64,000 nt of DNA from assembly GCF_028553765.1 (NCBI RefSeq), contig NZ_CP067134.1:2585001-2649000 (forward strand), written 5' to 3'. The position numbers and the translations under genes were made by a program. How positions within the stretch are numbered: the first letter of the stretch is position 1; each line of letters begins with the position of its first letter. The DNA comes from Paracoccus stylophorae (GTDB lineage Bacteria > Pseudomonadota > Alphaproteobacteria > Rhodobacterales > Rhodobacteraceae). Positions 26,537-35,739 of this stretch are shown here, piece by piece. Below the pieces are notes generated by a model that worked only from the letters and a program-made list of their open reading frames with translations, was not told the origin of the DNA and did no database searches.

Positions 26537-27496
26537 ATGAGCTTTCGTCTTCAACCGCCGCCCCCTGCCCGCCTGAACCGCTGCCAGCTGTTCGGTCCCG
26601 GCTCGCGCGCGGCCCTGTTCCAGAAGATGGCCGCGTCCGAGGCCGATGTCATCAATATCGACCTTGAGGATTCGGTGTCGCCCGACGACAAGGACAATGC
26701 CCGCAAGCAGACCATCGAGGCCATCGGCGACGTGGACTGGGGCGACAAGACGCTGTCGGTGCGGATCAACGGTCTGGACACGCCGTTCTGGTATCGCGAT
26801 GTCGTCGATCTGCTGGAACGCGCGGGTCCGCGGCTCGACCAGATCATGATCCCCAAGGTCGGCAATGCCGCCGACATCTATGCCGTCGATGCGCTGGTCA
26901 CCGCCATCGAACGCGCCCGCGACCGCCAGAAGCGCATCGGGTTCGAGGTCATCATCGAAAGCGCCGCCGGCATCTGCCATGTCGAGGAGATCGCCGCCGC
27001 CTCGCCCCGGATGCAGGCCATCAGCCTGGGCGCGGCCGATTTCGCCGCCTCGATGGGGATGGCCACGACCGGGATCGGGGGGACGCAGGAGAATTATTAC
27101 ATGATCCGCGAGGGGCAGAAATACTGGCCCGACCCGTGGCACTGGGCACAGGCCGCCATCGTCGCCGCCTGCCGCACGCACGGGCTGCTGCCGGTGGACG
27201 GGCCGTTCGGGGATTTTTCCGACCAGGACGGTTTTCTGGCGCAGGCGCGTCGGTCGGCGACACTGGGCATGGTCGGGAAATGGGCGATCCATCCCAGCCA
27301 GATCGCGCTGGCCAACCAGGTATTCTCGCCCGACGAGGCCGCCGTGACCGAGGCGCGCGAGATTCTGGCGGCGATGGAAACGGCCCGGTCCGAGGGGGCG
27401 GGCGCGACCGTCTACAAGGGGCGGCTGGTCGATATCGCCTCGATCAAGCAGGCCGAGGTGATCGTGCGTCAGGCCGAACTGATCGCCGCGAAATAG
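26537..27496 (+). CDS. mcl1: L-malyl-CoA/beta-methylmalyl-CoA lyase
   Basis: This 319-residue member of the CitE-like family has DVINIDLEDSVSP (Mg-binding acid), EVIIESAAGICHVEEI (catalytic Glu and second metal ligand), LGAADFAASMGM and KWAIHPSQI. MSFRLQPPPPARLNRCQLFG at the start matches Rhodobacter Mcl1 by memory. It splits malyl-CoA to glyoxylate and acetyl-CoA and condenses glyoxylate with propionyl-CoA. In an organism with the beta-hydroxyaspartate cycle it is another glyoxylate-using enzyme, 16 kb away and not in an operon with it. ATG 26537 is the only start that keeps the family N-terminus. Confidence 0.94.
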   Translation: MSFRLQPPPPARLNRCQLFGPGSRAALFQKMAASEADVINIDLEDSVSPDDKDNARKQTIEAIGDVDWGDKTLSVRINGLDTPFWYRDVVDLLERAGPRLDQIMIPKVGNAADIYAVDALVTAIERARDRQKRIGFEVIIESAAGICHVEEIAAASPRMQAISLGAADFAASMGMATTGIGGTQENYYMIREGQKYWPDPWHWAQAAIVAACRTHGLLPVDGPFGDFSDQDGFLAQARRSATLGMVGKWAIHPSQIALANQVFSPDEAAVTEAREILAAMETARSEGAGATVYKGRLVDIASIKQAEVIVRQAELIAAK

Positions 27497-27552
27497 CGCA
27501 CACCAGCGGCGCCGGACCAGCGGAGGGGGTCGGCGCCGCGACGTGGGAGGGC

Positions 27553-27582
27553 ACAGGCCCCGCGGGCGACCGCGGGGCCTGT
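27553..27582. terminator. 13-bp perfect hairpin between convergent mcl1 and TIGR02186 gene
   Basis: ACAGGCCCCGCGG pairs fully with CCGCGGGGCCTGT around a GCGA tetraloop, 57 bp after mcl1. No T-tract follows on either strand, so it may be a stabilising or Rho-assisted bidirectional end. Confidence 0.7.
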
Positions 27583-27625
27583 CGCGTGGTGCGGGACCGC
27601 TGCGACGCGGCCCCCTTGACGCGGC

Positions 27626-27658
27626 GGGTCGGGCGCGGGTCGGGCGCGGGTCAGGCGC
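27626..27658. repeat. Three 11-bp tandem repeats overlapping a stop codon
   Basis: GGGTCGGGCGC occurs twice (27626, 27637) and a third time with one change (GGGTCAGGCGC, 27648). The changed base makes TCA, the TGA stop of the minus-strand gene. The expansion could have formed the present 3' end. Confidence 0.7.
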
Positions 27659-28559
27659 GGCGGATCTTGCGGAACACGGCCGAGGCGCCCCAGCCCGCCG
27701 CGACCGCTACCGCCAGCGACATCAGCCCGTAAAGCAGCGGCTGATCGAAGGCCAGACGATACAGCCAGCGTTCCAGCCCGACCTTTCGCACCTCGATCGG
27801 GGCGCGATAGACATCGACCACCTCGCCGTCGCGCAGCAGGAAGATGCGGGTCTTGTAATCGCCCTCGATCAGGTTGGCGGGCAGGCTGATATCGGCGCGG
27901 AACAGGGTCTGGTCGACCAGTTTCACGCTGCCCTCCTCCAGCCGGTACAGCCCGTTCGCCTCGCGCAGGCGGATCAGCGCCTCGGTATAGGGCACGGCGT
28001 CCTCGACATTCAGCTTGCCGCCGAAGGCGCGCAGCGCCAGCGGCAGCGAGATGCGATAGCGGCTGTCCCATTCGGGGTCCAGGATCCGGTCCAGCGGGCC
28101 GCTGGTGGCGACGGCGTAGAAGCCGGGGGCGGCGCCGATCTCGACGCTTTCGGCGTTCAGCCAGATGCCCATGCGCCGTTCCTTGCGCCACACGGTCAGC
28201 GCCTGGGCCGGGGCCTCGATGGTGACGATGATCTCCAGCGACGCGCCGGGCGGGATCGGCGTCTCGCGCTTGACGGCGCCATAGATCAGGATGTCCGAGC
28301 CATCGAAGCTGGCCGTGATCGCGACCGCGTCGCTGGACAGGCCGGCCACCACCTGCTCATCCGGGTCGGCGGCCAGTTCGGCGTCGTCAAGGCGCGGATC
28401 GTCGTGGCCGGGATACAGCGGATAGCCCTGCTGCGCCGGCGCCAGCGGCACGGTCGATCCGGGCGCCTGCCGGGGCGGCGCGTCCTGTGCCGCGACCGGC
28501 CCCGCGACCATCGCCGCTGCCAGCCAGATCGACGCTGCAAGGGGGAAGACGCGCCGCAT
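27651..28559 (-). CDS. TIGR02186 family membrane-anchored protein (Alph_Pro_TM)
   Basis: The 302-residue product has a signal peptide (RRVFPLAASIWLAAAMVAG), a periplasmic beta-rich region from about 65 to 265 and one C-terminal transmembrane helix (PLLYGLMSLAVAVAAGW) followed by basic residues. The pattern (VTIEAPAQALTVWRKERRMGIWLN) is that of the alphaproteobacterial TIGR02186 family. It shares one base with the TauE gene (TGATG), a conserved pairing that suggests work with the exporter at the inner membrane, with unknown substrate. The start at ATG 28559 fits the overlap. Confidence 0.88.
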   Translation of the reverse strand: MRRVFPLAASIWLAAAMVAGPVAAQDAPPRQAPGSTVPLAPAQQGYPLYPGHDDPRLDDAELAADPDEQVVAGLSSDAVAITASFDGSDILIYGAVKRETPIPPGASLEIIVTIEAPAQALTVWRKERRMGIWLNAESVEIGAAPGFYAVATSGPLDRILDPEWDSRYRISLPLALRAFGGKLNVEDAVPYTEALIRLREANGLYRLEEGSVKLVDQTLFRADISLPANLIEGDYKTRIFLLRDGEVVDVYRAPIEVRKVGLERWLYRLAFDQPLLYGLMSLAVAVAAGWGASAVFRKIRRA

Positions 28560-29473
28560 CAATGCGTTTCCGTGGTGATGGAATACAGATCGTCGGGCCG
28601 CATGAACAGATCCAGCGCCAGCGTGCCGCAGACCAGCAGCACCAGCAGCGCCAGCAGGATGCGCAATTGTTCGGCCCGCAGTTTGGCGCCAAGCGTGGTG
28701 CCGACCTGCGCGCCGACCACCCCGCCCACGATCAGCAGCACCGCCAGCATGATGTCCACGGTGTTATAGCTGACCGCGTGCATCAGCGTCGTGAAGGCGG
28801 TGACGAAGGTGATCTGGAACAGCGACGTGCCGACGACGACCTTCGTCGGCATCCCCAGCAGATAGATCATCGCCGGCACCATGATGAAGCCGCCGCCCAC
28901 GCCCATGATCGCGGCCAGCACCCCCACCGCCAGCCCCACCAGCAGCACCGGCAGCACGCTGATATACAGCCCCGAGACGCGGAACTTGACCTTGATCGGC
29001 CAGCGATGCACCCAGTTGCGCTGATGCAGGCGGTTGCGATGGGCCGGGTTGCGCGACCGGCGCAGCGTGCGCACGCTTTCATGCAGCATCATCGCCCCGA
29101 TCAGCCCCAGAAACACGACATAGCAAAGCTGCACGACCAGATCGACCTGGCCCAGATCTTGCAGGATCGTGAACACCCAGACGCCCAGCCCCGACCCGGC
29201 CAGCCCGCCCGCCAGCAGAACCCCGCCCATGCGGAAATCGACGGTCTTGCGCTTGACATGCGCCAACACGCCGCTGACCGACGAGGCGACGACCTGATTG
29301 GCGCCGGTGGCCACGGCGATCGGGGGCGGGATGCCGATGAAGAACAGCAGCGGCGTGATCAGGAATCCGCCGCCGACGCCGAAAAGCCCGCTCATCAGAC
29401 CGACCACCCCGCCCAGCCCGACCAGGGTGAAGGCGTTGACCGAAACCTCGGCAATGGGAAGGAAAATCTGCAT
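28559..29473 (-). CDS. Sulfite exporter TauE/SafE family permease
   Basis: The 304-residue protein has two repeated halves each beginning with the glycine-rich motif typical of TauE: GLFGVGGGFLITPLL and AIMGVGGGFIMVPAMI, with about eight membrane segments and ending in a short cytoplasmic tail. These carriers move sulfoacetate, sulfite or other small organic anions. ATG 29473 starts the conserved region. It is followed by the TIGR02186 gene with one-base overlap. Divergent from surE. Confidence 0.9.
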   Translation of the reverse strand: MQIFLPIAEVSVNAFTLVGLGGVVGLMSGLFGVGGGFLITPLLFFIGIPPPIAVATGANQVVASSVSGVLAHVKRKTVDFRMGGVLLAGGLAGSGLGVWVFTILQDLGQVDLVVQLCYVVFLGLIGAMMLHESVRTLRRSRNPAHRNRLHQRNWVHRWPIKVKFRVSGLYISVLPVLLVGLAVGVLAAIMGVGGGFIMVPAMIYLLGMPTKVVVGTSLFQITFVTAFTTLMHAVSYNTVDIMLAVLLIVGGVVGAQVGTTLGAKLRAEQLRILLALLVLLVCGTLALDLFMRPDDLYSITTETH

Positions 29474-29643
29474 GTTTCGCGCGCCAATGGACCTGACGCG
29501 AGGATGCAACGCAAGCTGCGGCGCGTCAAACCGCTTTCGGTCAGGTCATCAACGGGTTGAAGCGCGCCCCGCGCCTCGCTAAGCAAAGGACAGCAATGGC
29601 GCGTGCCGGTCCACGGCGGGCGCATGTAACGCGCGGGGCCGCA

Positions 29644-30474
29644 ATGCGCATCTTGATCACCAATGACGACGGCATCAACGCCCCCGGCCTCGAGGTGCTG
29701 TCGCAGATCGCGGGGCAGCTGGCCGGCCCGCAGGGCGAGGTCTGGACCGTCGCGCCCGCGTTCGAGCAGTCGGGCGTGGCACACTGCATCAGCTATACCC
29801 ACCCGACGATGATCGCGCGCCTGTCCGAACGCCGCTATGCCGCCGAGGGCAGCCCGGCCGATTGCGTGCTGGCGGCCATCGCCGACGTGATGGCCCGAAC
29901 GCCGCCCGATCTGGTGCTGTCGGGCGTGAACCGGGGCAACAATTCGGGCGAGAACGCGATGTATTCGGGCACGGTGGGCGGCGCGATGGAGGCGGCGTTG
30001 CAGGGTCTGCCCGCCGTTGCGCTGTCGCAATATCTGGGGCCGCGCACGGCCGATCTGGCCGATCCGTTCGAAGCCGCCCGCACCCATGGCGCGGCCGTGA
30101 TCCAGCGGCTGCTGGATCACGGCGACTGGACCTCGGACGAGGATTTCCGGCTGTTCTACAACGTCAACTTTCCGCCCTGCCCCTCGGCCGAGGTGCGCGG
30201 CGTGCGCGTGGCCCCGCAAGGCCGCCGTCAGGGCGCGCGGTTCGGCGTCGTGCCCTATGAGGCGCCGAACGGGCGGCGCTTCATGTGGGTGTCGGGCGGA
30301 TCGCAGCAGGCGCCGGCGCGGGCCGGCAGCGACGTCGCCGTCAACATGGAAGGCTATGTGTCGGTGACGCCGATGCGCGCCGATCTGACCTGCCACGCCT
30401 CGCTGGACGGGCTGGCGCGGGCGCTGAACGGCGCCGCCGCCCCCTGCGTGGCCGAAGCCGGTGAACCCGGATGA
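29644..30474 (+). CDS. surE: 5'-nucleotidase SurE
   Basis: The 276-residue protein has the SurE metal site: [15 protein letters not shown] (Asp-Asp), a QSG loop ([11 protein letters not shown]) and [19 protein letters not shown] with the Asn ligand. It dephosphorylates nucleoside monophosphates in the cytoplasm. ATG 29644 starts the invariant N-terminus. It overlaps pcm by 4 bp (ATGA), and an NlpD-like gene follows, matching the surE-pcm-nlpD order known from gammaproteobacteria. Confidence 0.97.
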   Translation: MRILITNDDGINAPGLEVLSQIAGQLAGPQGEVWTVAPAFEQSGVAHCISYTHPTMIARLSERRYAAEGSPADCVLAAIADVMARTPPDLVLSGVNRGNNSGENAMYSGTVGGAMEAALQGLPAVALSQYLGPRTADLADPFEAARTHGAAVIQRLLDHGDWTSDEDFRLFYNVNFPPCPSAEVRGVRVAPQGRRQGARFGVVPYEAPNGRRFMWVSGGSQQAPARAGSDVAVNMEGYVSVTPMRADLTCHASLDGLARALNGAAAPCVAEAGEPG

Positions 30475-31133
30475 GCGGGCCGGACGACGAAACCGACCCC
30501 GCGGCCGAGCGCAAGATGCGCTTCATGTTCCAGCTGCGCTCGCGCGGGGTGACCGATCCGCGCGTGCTGGAGGCGATGGAGCGGATCGACCGCGGCCTGT
30601 TCGTGCGCGGACAGTTCTCGGACCGGGCCTATGACGACACGCCGCTGCCGATCCCGTGCGGGCAGACGATCAGCCAGCCCTCGGTCGTGGGGCTGATGAG
30701 CCAGGCGCTGAACCCCGGCCCGCGCGACACGGTGCTGGAGATCGGGACCGGATCGGGCTATCAGGCGGCGGTGCTGTCGGGGCTGTGCCGGCGCGTCTAT
30801 ACCGTCGATCGCCACCGCCGGCTGGTGCAGGAGGCCGAGGCGATCTTTCGCCAGCTGGACCTGCACAACATCACCGCGCAGGTGGCCGACGGATCGCGCG
30901 GCCTGCCCGATCAGGCGCCGTTCGACCGCATCCTTGTGACCGCCGCGGCCGAGGACCCGCCCGGACCGCTGTTGGCACAGCTGAAGATCGGCGGTATCAT
31001 GGTGGTTCCGGTCGGGCAATCGGACGCGGTGCAGACGCTGATCCGCGTGACCCGGTCCGAGGCCGGGTTCGACTATGACGAATTGCGGCAGGTGCGGTTC
31101 GTGCCGCTGGTCGAGGGGTTGGGACAGACATGA
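30471..31133 (+). CDS. pcm: Protein-L-isoaspartate O-methyltransferase
   Basis: The 220-residue SAM-dependent enzyme has the pre-motif [17 protein letters not shown] with the substrate-binding segment, motif [16 protein letters not shown], and motif post-[16 protein letters not shown]. It methylates isoaspartyl residues in damaged proteins, starting their repair. It overlaps surE by 4 bp and is followed at 38 bp by the NlpD-like lipoprotein. A second, more diverged member of this family lies at 34903-35556. Confidence 0.97.
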   Translation: MSGPDDETDPAAERKMRFMFQLRSRGVTDPRVLEAMERIDRGLFVRGQFSDRAYDDTPLPIPCGQTISQPSVVGLMSQALNPGPRDTVLEIGTGSGYQAAVLSGLCRRVYTVDRHRRLVQEAEAIFRQLDLHNITAQVADGSRGLPDQAPFDRILVTAAAEDPPGPLLAQLKIGGIMVVPVGQSDAVQTLIRVTRSEAGFDYDELRQVRFVPLVEGLGQT

Positions 31134-31171
31134 CCTCCGGCCGCGCATCAGGCAGGTTGAGGACAAACAGG

Positions 31172-32341
31172 ATGAGCAGGTTTTCCACGCGTGGCATCGG
31201 CGCTTGCGCCGCCCTTTCGCTGCTGGCCTCGTGCGGTCCGGGGGGCGGCTTCGACCCCGATCTGCGCCGCTGGATGCCCGGTGCGCTGAACACGGCGGAC
31301 GCCGCCGCGCAGGCGACGCCGCGTCCGCAACCCGACAGCCGGGGCGTGATCTCGTTTCCCGCTTATCAGGTCGCCATCGCGCGGCAGGGCGACACGCCCG
31401 CCACCATCGCCGCGCGTCTGGGGCTGGATGCGGCCGAACTGGCCCGCCACAACGCCCTGCCGCCGGCCGCGCCGCTGGACCCCGGCGCGTCGCTGGTCCT
31501 GCCGCGGCGGGTCGCGGGCGGCACGCCTGCGGGCGGCGGAACCGGGCTGGTCAACGATCCCTTCGCCGGTCAGAGCACGGCGCGGCCGCAGGTGCCGGGC
31601 CGGACCGACGCCACCCTGGCGCAGTCGGCCGGCAACACCCAAGCCACCGCCACCGCCACCGCCACCGCCCAGCCGCGCCAGCACGTCGTGGCGGCGGGTG
31701 AGACCGCCTGGTCGATCTCGCGCAGATACGGGGTCAGCGTGGGCGATCTGGCCGCCTGGAACGGTCTGCCCGCATCCATGAGCGTGCGGGTCGGCCAGCG
31801 GCTGATGATCCCGGTCGCAGGCCAGAGCGCGCCCGATCCCGCGCGCGTCACCACCGCGCCGGGCAGCGGCAGCCCGACGCCGCGACCGCCATCGGCGGCC
31901 GAGCCGCTGCCGAAAGAGGATACGACCCCCGCCGCCACCCCCGCACCCAAGGCGCCGCAGACCGATCTGGGCGCGACGCGCACGGCGGCCTCGGGCAGCG
32001 GACGGTTCCAGATGCCGGTATCGGGCGCGATCATCCGCGTCTATGAAAAGGGCAAGAATGACGGCATCGACCTGGCCGCGCCGTCCGGCACGCCGGTCAA
32101 GGCCGCCGGCAGCGGGACCGTCGCCGCGATCACCCGCGACACCGCGAATGTGCCCATCGTCGTCGTGCGCCACAGCGACGGGTTGATGACAGTCTATACC
32201 GGGCTGGACAGGCTTGACGTGTCGAAGGGCGACCAGCTTTCGGCGGGACAGGCCCTGGGCACGGCGGGCGACAGCGGCTTTGTGCATTTCGAGGTGCGGC
32301 GCGGCTTCGAAAGCGTCGACCCCGAGGATTATCTGCGTTAG
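31172..32341 (+). CDS. NlpD-like LysM/M23 lipoprotein with degenerate active site
   Basis: The 389-residue product has a lipoprotein signal (lipobox LLASC, Cys21), LysM 1 (about 65-110), a Thr/Ala/Pro linker with four GCCACC hexamers, LysM 2 (about 170-214), another Pro-rich linker and a C-terminal LytM/M23 domain (about 285-385). The HxGxD zinc site is N296-D-G-I-D300 and the HxH site is F370-V-H372, so two histidines are missing and hydrolysis is unlikely. E. coli NlpD is also degenerate and activates an amidase; the same role is inferred here. ATG 31172 gives the clean signal peptide; an upstream in-frame ATG overlaps pcm. Confidence 0.9.
   Translation: MSRFSTRGIGACAALSLLASCGPGGGFDPDLRRWMPGALNTADAAAQATPRPQPDSRGVISFPAYQVAIARQGDTPATIAARLGLDAAELARHNALPPAAPLDPGASLVLPRRVAGGTPAGGGTGLVNDPFAGQSTARPQVPGRTDATLAQSAGNTQATATATATAQPRQHVVAAGETAWSISRRYGVSVGDLAAWNGLPASMSVRVGQRLMIPVAGQSAPDPARVTTAPGSGSPTPRPPSAAEPLPKEDTTPAATPAPKAPQTDLGATRTAASGSGRFQMPVSGAIIRVYEKGKNDGIDLAAPSGTPVKAAGSGTVAAITRDTANVPIVVVRHSDGLMTVYTGLDRLDVSKGDQLSAGQALGTAGDSGFVHFEVRRGFESVDPEDYLR
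31643..31666. repeat. Four tandem GCCACC hexamers inside the NlpD-like gene
   Basis: Four perfect copies encode Ala-Thr repeats in the linker before LysM 2. Being a multiple of three, copy-number change would alter linker length without frameshift. Confidence 0.85.
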
Positions 32342-32402
32342 ATCACGGCCCGCGCGGGCAGACAGGCGGGGGGCGCACCGGCGGCGCGCCGCCCCGAAAG
32401 GC

Positions 32403-33491
32403 TTAGAGACGATCCAGCTGATCGTCGATGGCGGCGGCAACCTCGCGCCGGATCACCGCCCGCAGATTGCGCGAGAACCGTTCGCCCAGTTCGCCGTGCA
32501 ATTCCTCCTGGATCATGTCGCGCAGCAGATCGCGGATGCGCTGTTCGGAAAGCTGCGCGGCAAGACCCGCATCGTCCTGCGTTGCGACCGCGTCGGCAGG
32601 GGGCTGCGGCTGCTGCGGCTCGCCTGCGGCATCGGCGCGGGTGACCGCGTCGAGAACCTCGGCAAAGTCGGGTGCGGGGATGTCTGCAACCGCGCTGTCG
32701 TCCTGCGTGTCGTCCTCTGCCGGATGCGCTGCGGCCGCGGGGGCAAGGTCCTGCACAGGCGCGGGCAGGTCGGGGCGCATGCGCGCCTTCCAGTCGAAAG
32801 CCTCGGCGAAATCGTTGTCGTCAACAGAGGTCCGGGCAGGCGGTGTCGCGGCGACGGTTTCCGGGACAGGCGCAGGCGTTCTGGGGCGCGAGCGCAGCCA
32901 GCCGCGCCAGCCGCCTTCTTCGCGCGCCGCCTCTACCCGGCGCGAGGCATCCAGGCGCAGCGGAACCGCCTCGCCATCCTGCGGCATCTTCACGGACGGC
33001 ACGCTGCGCAGCGCATGTGCGGCAGCGGGCGCGCCGGAGCCGTCCTGCGCCGCCCGATCACCCGGTCGCGCGTCGCGCTGCGGGGGCGGGGCGGTGTTGG
33101 GGATCGGCGTTTCGGGGATGACCGGCCGGGGCCGCGCCGCGCCGGGATCGTTGGCGGCCTGACCCAAGGGCCACGGATCGCCATCCTGCCCGGCCGCATC
33201 GGACGCACGACACAGCGCGGCCGCCAGATCGGCGGGTCGCTGGAGCGCGCGTCCTGCGGCATCGCCGTCGCCCACCAGCCGACGGGCAAGCGCCGCGTTG
33301 CCGCCATGCCGCCGCGCCAGGAATTCGCCGGCATCCTCGTCGATTGTCGGCGCGTCGGGCGGGGTATCGGGCCGGTCGCGGGGCGGGGTCAGCCCCTCAT
33401 CCTCGGCGATCAGGCGGCGGATGGCGCTGAGGACGTCGCCGATATCTTCGGACAGGCGGGCGGCGTTCGGGGAGGCGCGATGATCAGCCAT
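32403..33491 (-). CDS. PopZ-like/DUF2497-type protein (disordered polar scaffold candidate)
   Basis: The 362-residue product has three parts: a short N-terminal helix (about 12-32, DIGDVLSAIRRLIAEDEG), a long Pro/Ala/acidic linker (about 33-305) that looks disordered, and a helical C-terminus (about 306-362, SEQRIRDLLRDMIQEELHG then RNLRAVIRREVAAAIDD). This is the architecture of PopZ: a conserved N-terminal helix with an SIRRxIxEDE-type core, acidic linker and C-terminal oligomerisation helices. Its neighbour tolC is also next to popZ in Caulobacter, as I recall. The call is by architecture and order; identity in the linker cannot be used. Not recognised as an enzyme. Confidence 0.65.
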   Translation of the reverse strand: MADHRASPNAARLSEDIGDVLSAIRRLIAEDEGLTPPRDRPDTPPDAPTIDEDAGEFLARRHGGNAALARRLVGDGDAAGRALQRPADLAAALCRASDAAGQDGDPWPLGQAANDPGAARPRPVIPETPIPNTAPPPQRDARPGDRAAQDGSGAPAAAHALRSVPSVKMPQDGEAVPLRLDASRRVEAAREEGGWRGWLRSRPRTPAPVPETVAATPPARTSVDDNDFAEAFDWKARMRPDLPAPVQDLAPAAAAHPAEDDTQDDSAVADIPAPDFAEVLDAVTRADAAGEPQQPQPPADAVATQDDAGLAAQLSEQRIRDLLRDMIQEELHGELGERFSRNLRAVIRREVAAAIDDQLDRL

Positions 33492-33514
33492 GCCGCCCCC
33501 CTTTCACGAAAGCG

Positions 33515-34906
33515 TCAGTTTCCCTTGCCAAGCGCGCGCAGGACCCGGTCGAGGCTTTCGCCCTGTCGGCTGGTATAGGGCGCGTTGCGCACGGCGTTGT
33601 AGTATTGCGATGGGTCATAAGTCGGAATCCCCAGGTTCAGGTGTTCTACCGTCAGATGACCCATAGCGGACAGAAGTTGATAATGTGCTAATTGCAGATT
33701 GACCTCGGCCGAGATCTTGTCGGCCCGCGCCTGCAGCAGCGATTGTTCGGCATCCAGAACGTCCAGCGTGGTGCGCGCGCCCAGCATCGCCTCTTCCCGG
33801 ACGCCGTCATAGGCCTGCTGCGCCGCCGAGATCTGCGAATCCAGCGCCCCGATCTGGGCGCGGGCGACGTCGATATTGGCCCAGAATTCGCCGATATTCT
33901 GGCTGACCAGCCGCGAGGTGTTCAGCAACGCGGACCGCGCCTGATCGCGCTGCGCCATCGCCCGGCGATGGGCCGAAGGCAGACGGCCGCCGGAATAGAT
34001 CGTCTGGCTGAGGTTCAGCCCCGCCGACGCGCCGACGCGGTCGTCATATTCGCCGAACCTGTCGGGCCCGCGCGTCACGCCGACGCCGGCATTGGCGGAC
34101 AGGGTCGGACGGCGTTCGGCGGCCGCGGCAAGCACGCCCAGTTCCGCCGCGGCGGCCTGACGCTGCGCCTGCAGGATCGCGGGATGGGTCTTTTGCGCCA
34201 CCGCCCGCGCCGCATCGACCGATGCCGGCAGTCTGGGCAGCGGCGGCGGCCCGCTGAGCGTGCCGGGGCGACGCCCGGTCGCCGCCATATAGGCTTCGCG
34301 CGCAACCTCGAGGTCGCCCTGGGCCGCGACCAGCGCGGCGCGCGTCTGCGCCAGCTGCGCATCGGCCAGCGCGACGTCGGTCACGGTGATCTCGCCCACG
34401 TCGAAACGGTCCTGCGCCGCCTGACGTTCGCGCGACAGCACCTCGACCGAGTTCTGTTGCAGCGCGACCTGTTCCTTGGCCCGCCAGATGTCGAAATAGG
34501 CCAGCGCCGCGTTCAGAAGAATGTCCTGTTCGACGCCCAGCAAGGCCTGCCGCGTCGCCAGAACCTGTTCCTTCGCCCCGTCGATGGCGAATTGCGAGCG
34601 GCCCCAGTCATACAGCGTGATCTGCGCGCCCAGTTGCAGCGATGTGGTCCGCGTGGTCGTGGTGCCCTCGTTGCGCTGGACATTGTGTTCCAGCACCCAT
34701 TGCACGACGGGCCGCAACTGCGCCACGGCGCTTGCGACATCCTCGTCGGCGGCGCGCAGCACGGCGCGGTTCTGTTCGATCAGGGCCGAGTGGCGATAGG
34801 CCGCGACCAGCGTATCGGCCAGCGATTCGGCGGCGGCGGGCAGCGCGGTGCACAGCACGATGGCGGCGGTGCCGACAAGGCGGCGAAGCGGTCTTGCGAA
34901 GATCAC
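33515..34906 (-). CDS. tolC: TolC family outer membrane efflux protein
   Basis: The 463-residue protein has a signal peptide (about 1-26, ending PAAAES) and two structural repeats of the outer membrane factor family: a first half with [14 protein letters not shown] and a second with [18 protein letters not shown], each followed by long amphipathic helices ([14 protein letters not shown] type motif near 400: [14 protein letters not shown]). It forms the trimeric outer-membrane duct for type I secretion and RND pumps. It overlaps the upstream methyltransferase gene by 4 bp and is followed after 23 bp by the PopZ-like gene. Confidence 0.95.
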   Translation of the reverse strand: MIFARPLRRLVGTAAIVLCTALPAAAESLADTLVAAYRHSALIEQNRAVLRAADEDVASAVAQLRPVVQWVLEHNVQRNEGTTTTRTTSLQLGAQITLYDWGRSQFAIDGAKEQVLATRQALLGVEQDILLNAALAYFDIWRAKEQVALQQNSVEVLSRERQAAQDRFDVGEITVTDVALADAQLAQTRAALVAAQGDLEVAREAYMAATGRRPGTLSGPPPLPRLPASVDAARAVAQKTHPAILQAQRQAAAAELGVLAAAAERRPTLSANAGVGVTRGPDRFGEYDDRVGASAGLNLSQTIYSGGRLPSAHRRAMAQRDQARSALLNTSRLVSQNIGEFWANIDVARAQIGALDSQISAAQQAYDGVREEAMLGARTTLDVLDAEQSLLQARADKISAEVNLQLAHYQLLSAMGHLTVEHLNLGIPTYDPSQYYNAVRNAPYTSRQGESLDRVLRALGKGN

Positions 34907-35556
34907 AGGCTGAACCCCCGTTCCCTGGAAAACCCGTCCAGCAGCGGCGCATGAGCGTTGAACGCATAGCGCCAGCTGACCCGGCCGTTCAGATTGTGGC
35001 CGATCCGGACGACGCCCAGCGCGCCTTCCAGGAACAGCGCGGCGATGCGTCCGCCCTCTTTCAGCTGCTCGACGATGGCGGGCGGCACCTCTTCGACGGC
35101 GCCGCCGATCAGGATCACGTCATAGGGTCCCTGCTTGGGCGCGCCCTGGGCCAGCGGACCGCTGAGCACGGCGACGTTGAAGACGCCCGCCTCGGACAGC
35201 CGCCGTTCGGCCTCGGCCGCCAGTTCCTCGTGATCCTCGATGGCGACGACGGCTTCGGCCATCCGCGCCATGACGGCCGAGGAGTATCCATAGCCGCAGG
35301 CCAGATCCAGAACCAGATCGTCGGGCTGGATGTCCAGAAAATCGACCATCTTGGCCAGGGTCCGCGGCTCCAGCATGACCCGGCCATGGCCGATATCCAG
35401 GTTCTTCCCCGAATAGGCGACGCTTCGCCGCGAAGGCGGCACGAAATCTTCCCGCGGGATCGCCAGCATCGCCTCGATCACCGGGAATTTCGTGACATCG
35501 CTTGGACGGACCTGGGTGTCCACCATCATCGTGCGCCGCGCGGCGTAATCGGTCAT
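34903..35556 (-). CDS. Protein-L-isoaspartate O-methyltransferase family protein, second paralogue
   Basis: The 217-residue protein resembles Pcm: [20 protein letters not shown] at the start, a substrate-region [14 protein letters not shown], and SAM motif [15 protein letters not shown]. The usual PCMT substrate segment (QTISQP) is replaced by [11 protein letters not shown], so activity on isoaspartate is doubtful. It leads the minus-strand trio with tolC and the PopZ-like gene, an order seen in other alphaproteobacteria. ATG 35556 is chosen for its AGAGG site; the frame runs open far upstream antisense to the next gene. Confidence 0.85.
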   Translation of the reverse strand: MTDYAARRTMMVDTQVRPSDVTKFPVIEAMLAIPREDFVPPSRRSVAYSGKNLDIGHGRVMLEPRTLAKMVDFLDIQPDDLVLDLACGYGYSSAVMARMAEAVVAIEDHEELAAEAERRLSEAGVFNVAVLSGPLAQGAPKQGPYDVILIGGAVEEVPPAIVEQLKEGGRIAALFLEGALGVVRIGHNLNGRVSWRYAFNAHAPLLDGFSRERGFSL

Positions 35557-35739
35557 TTCGGGAACCTCTGCGACCTGCTTGTGAACGCTTATTGCCACGA
35601 TTCCGAAAGACGGGCAACGCCGGTCATGCGGGGGTGAATTGCGATCCGTGCCCGGAATGGCGGGCGCGACCTGCATCTTGACCCGATAAGCAAATTTTCC
35701 GACACAATTCCGGCGAACCACAGACAGGATCAGGCTGCG

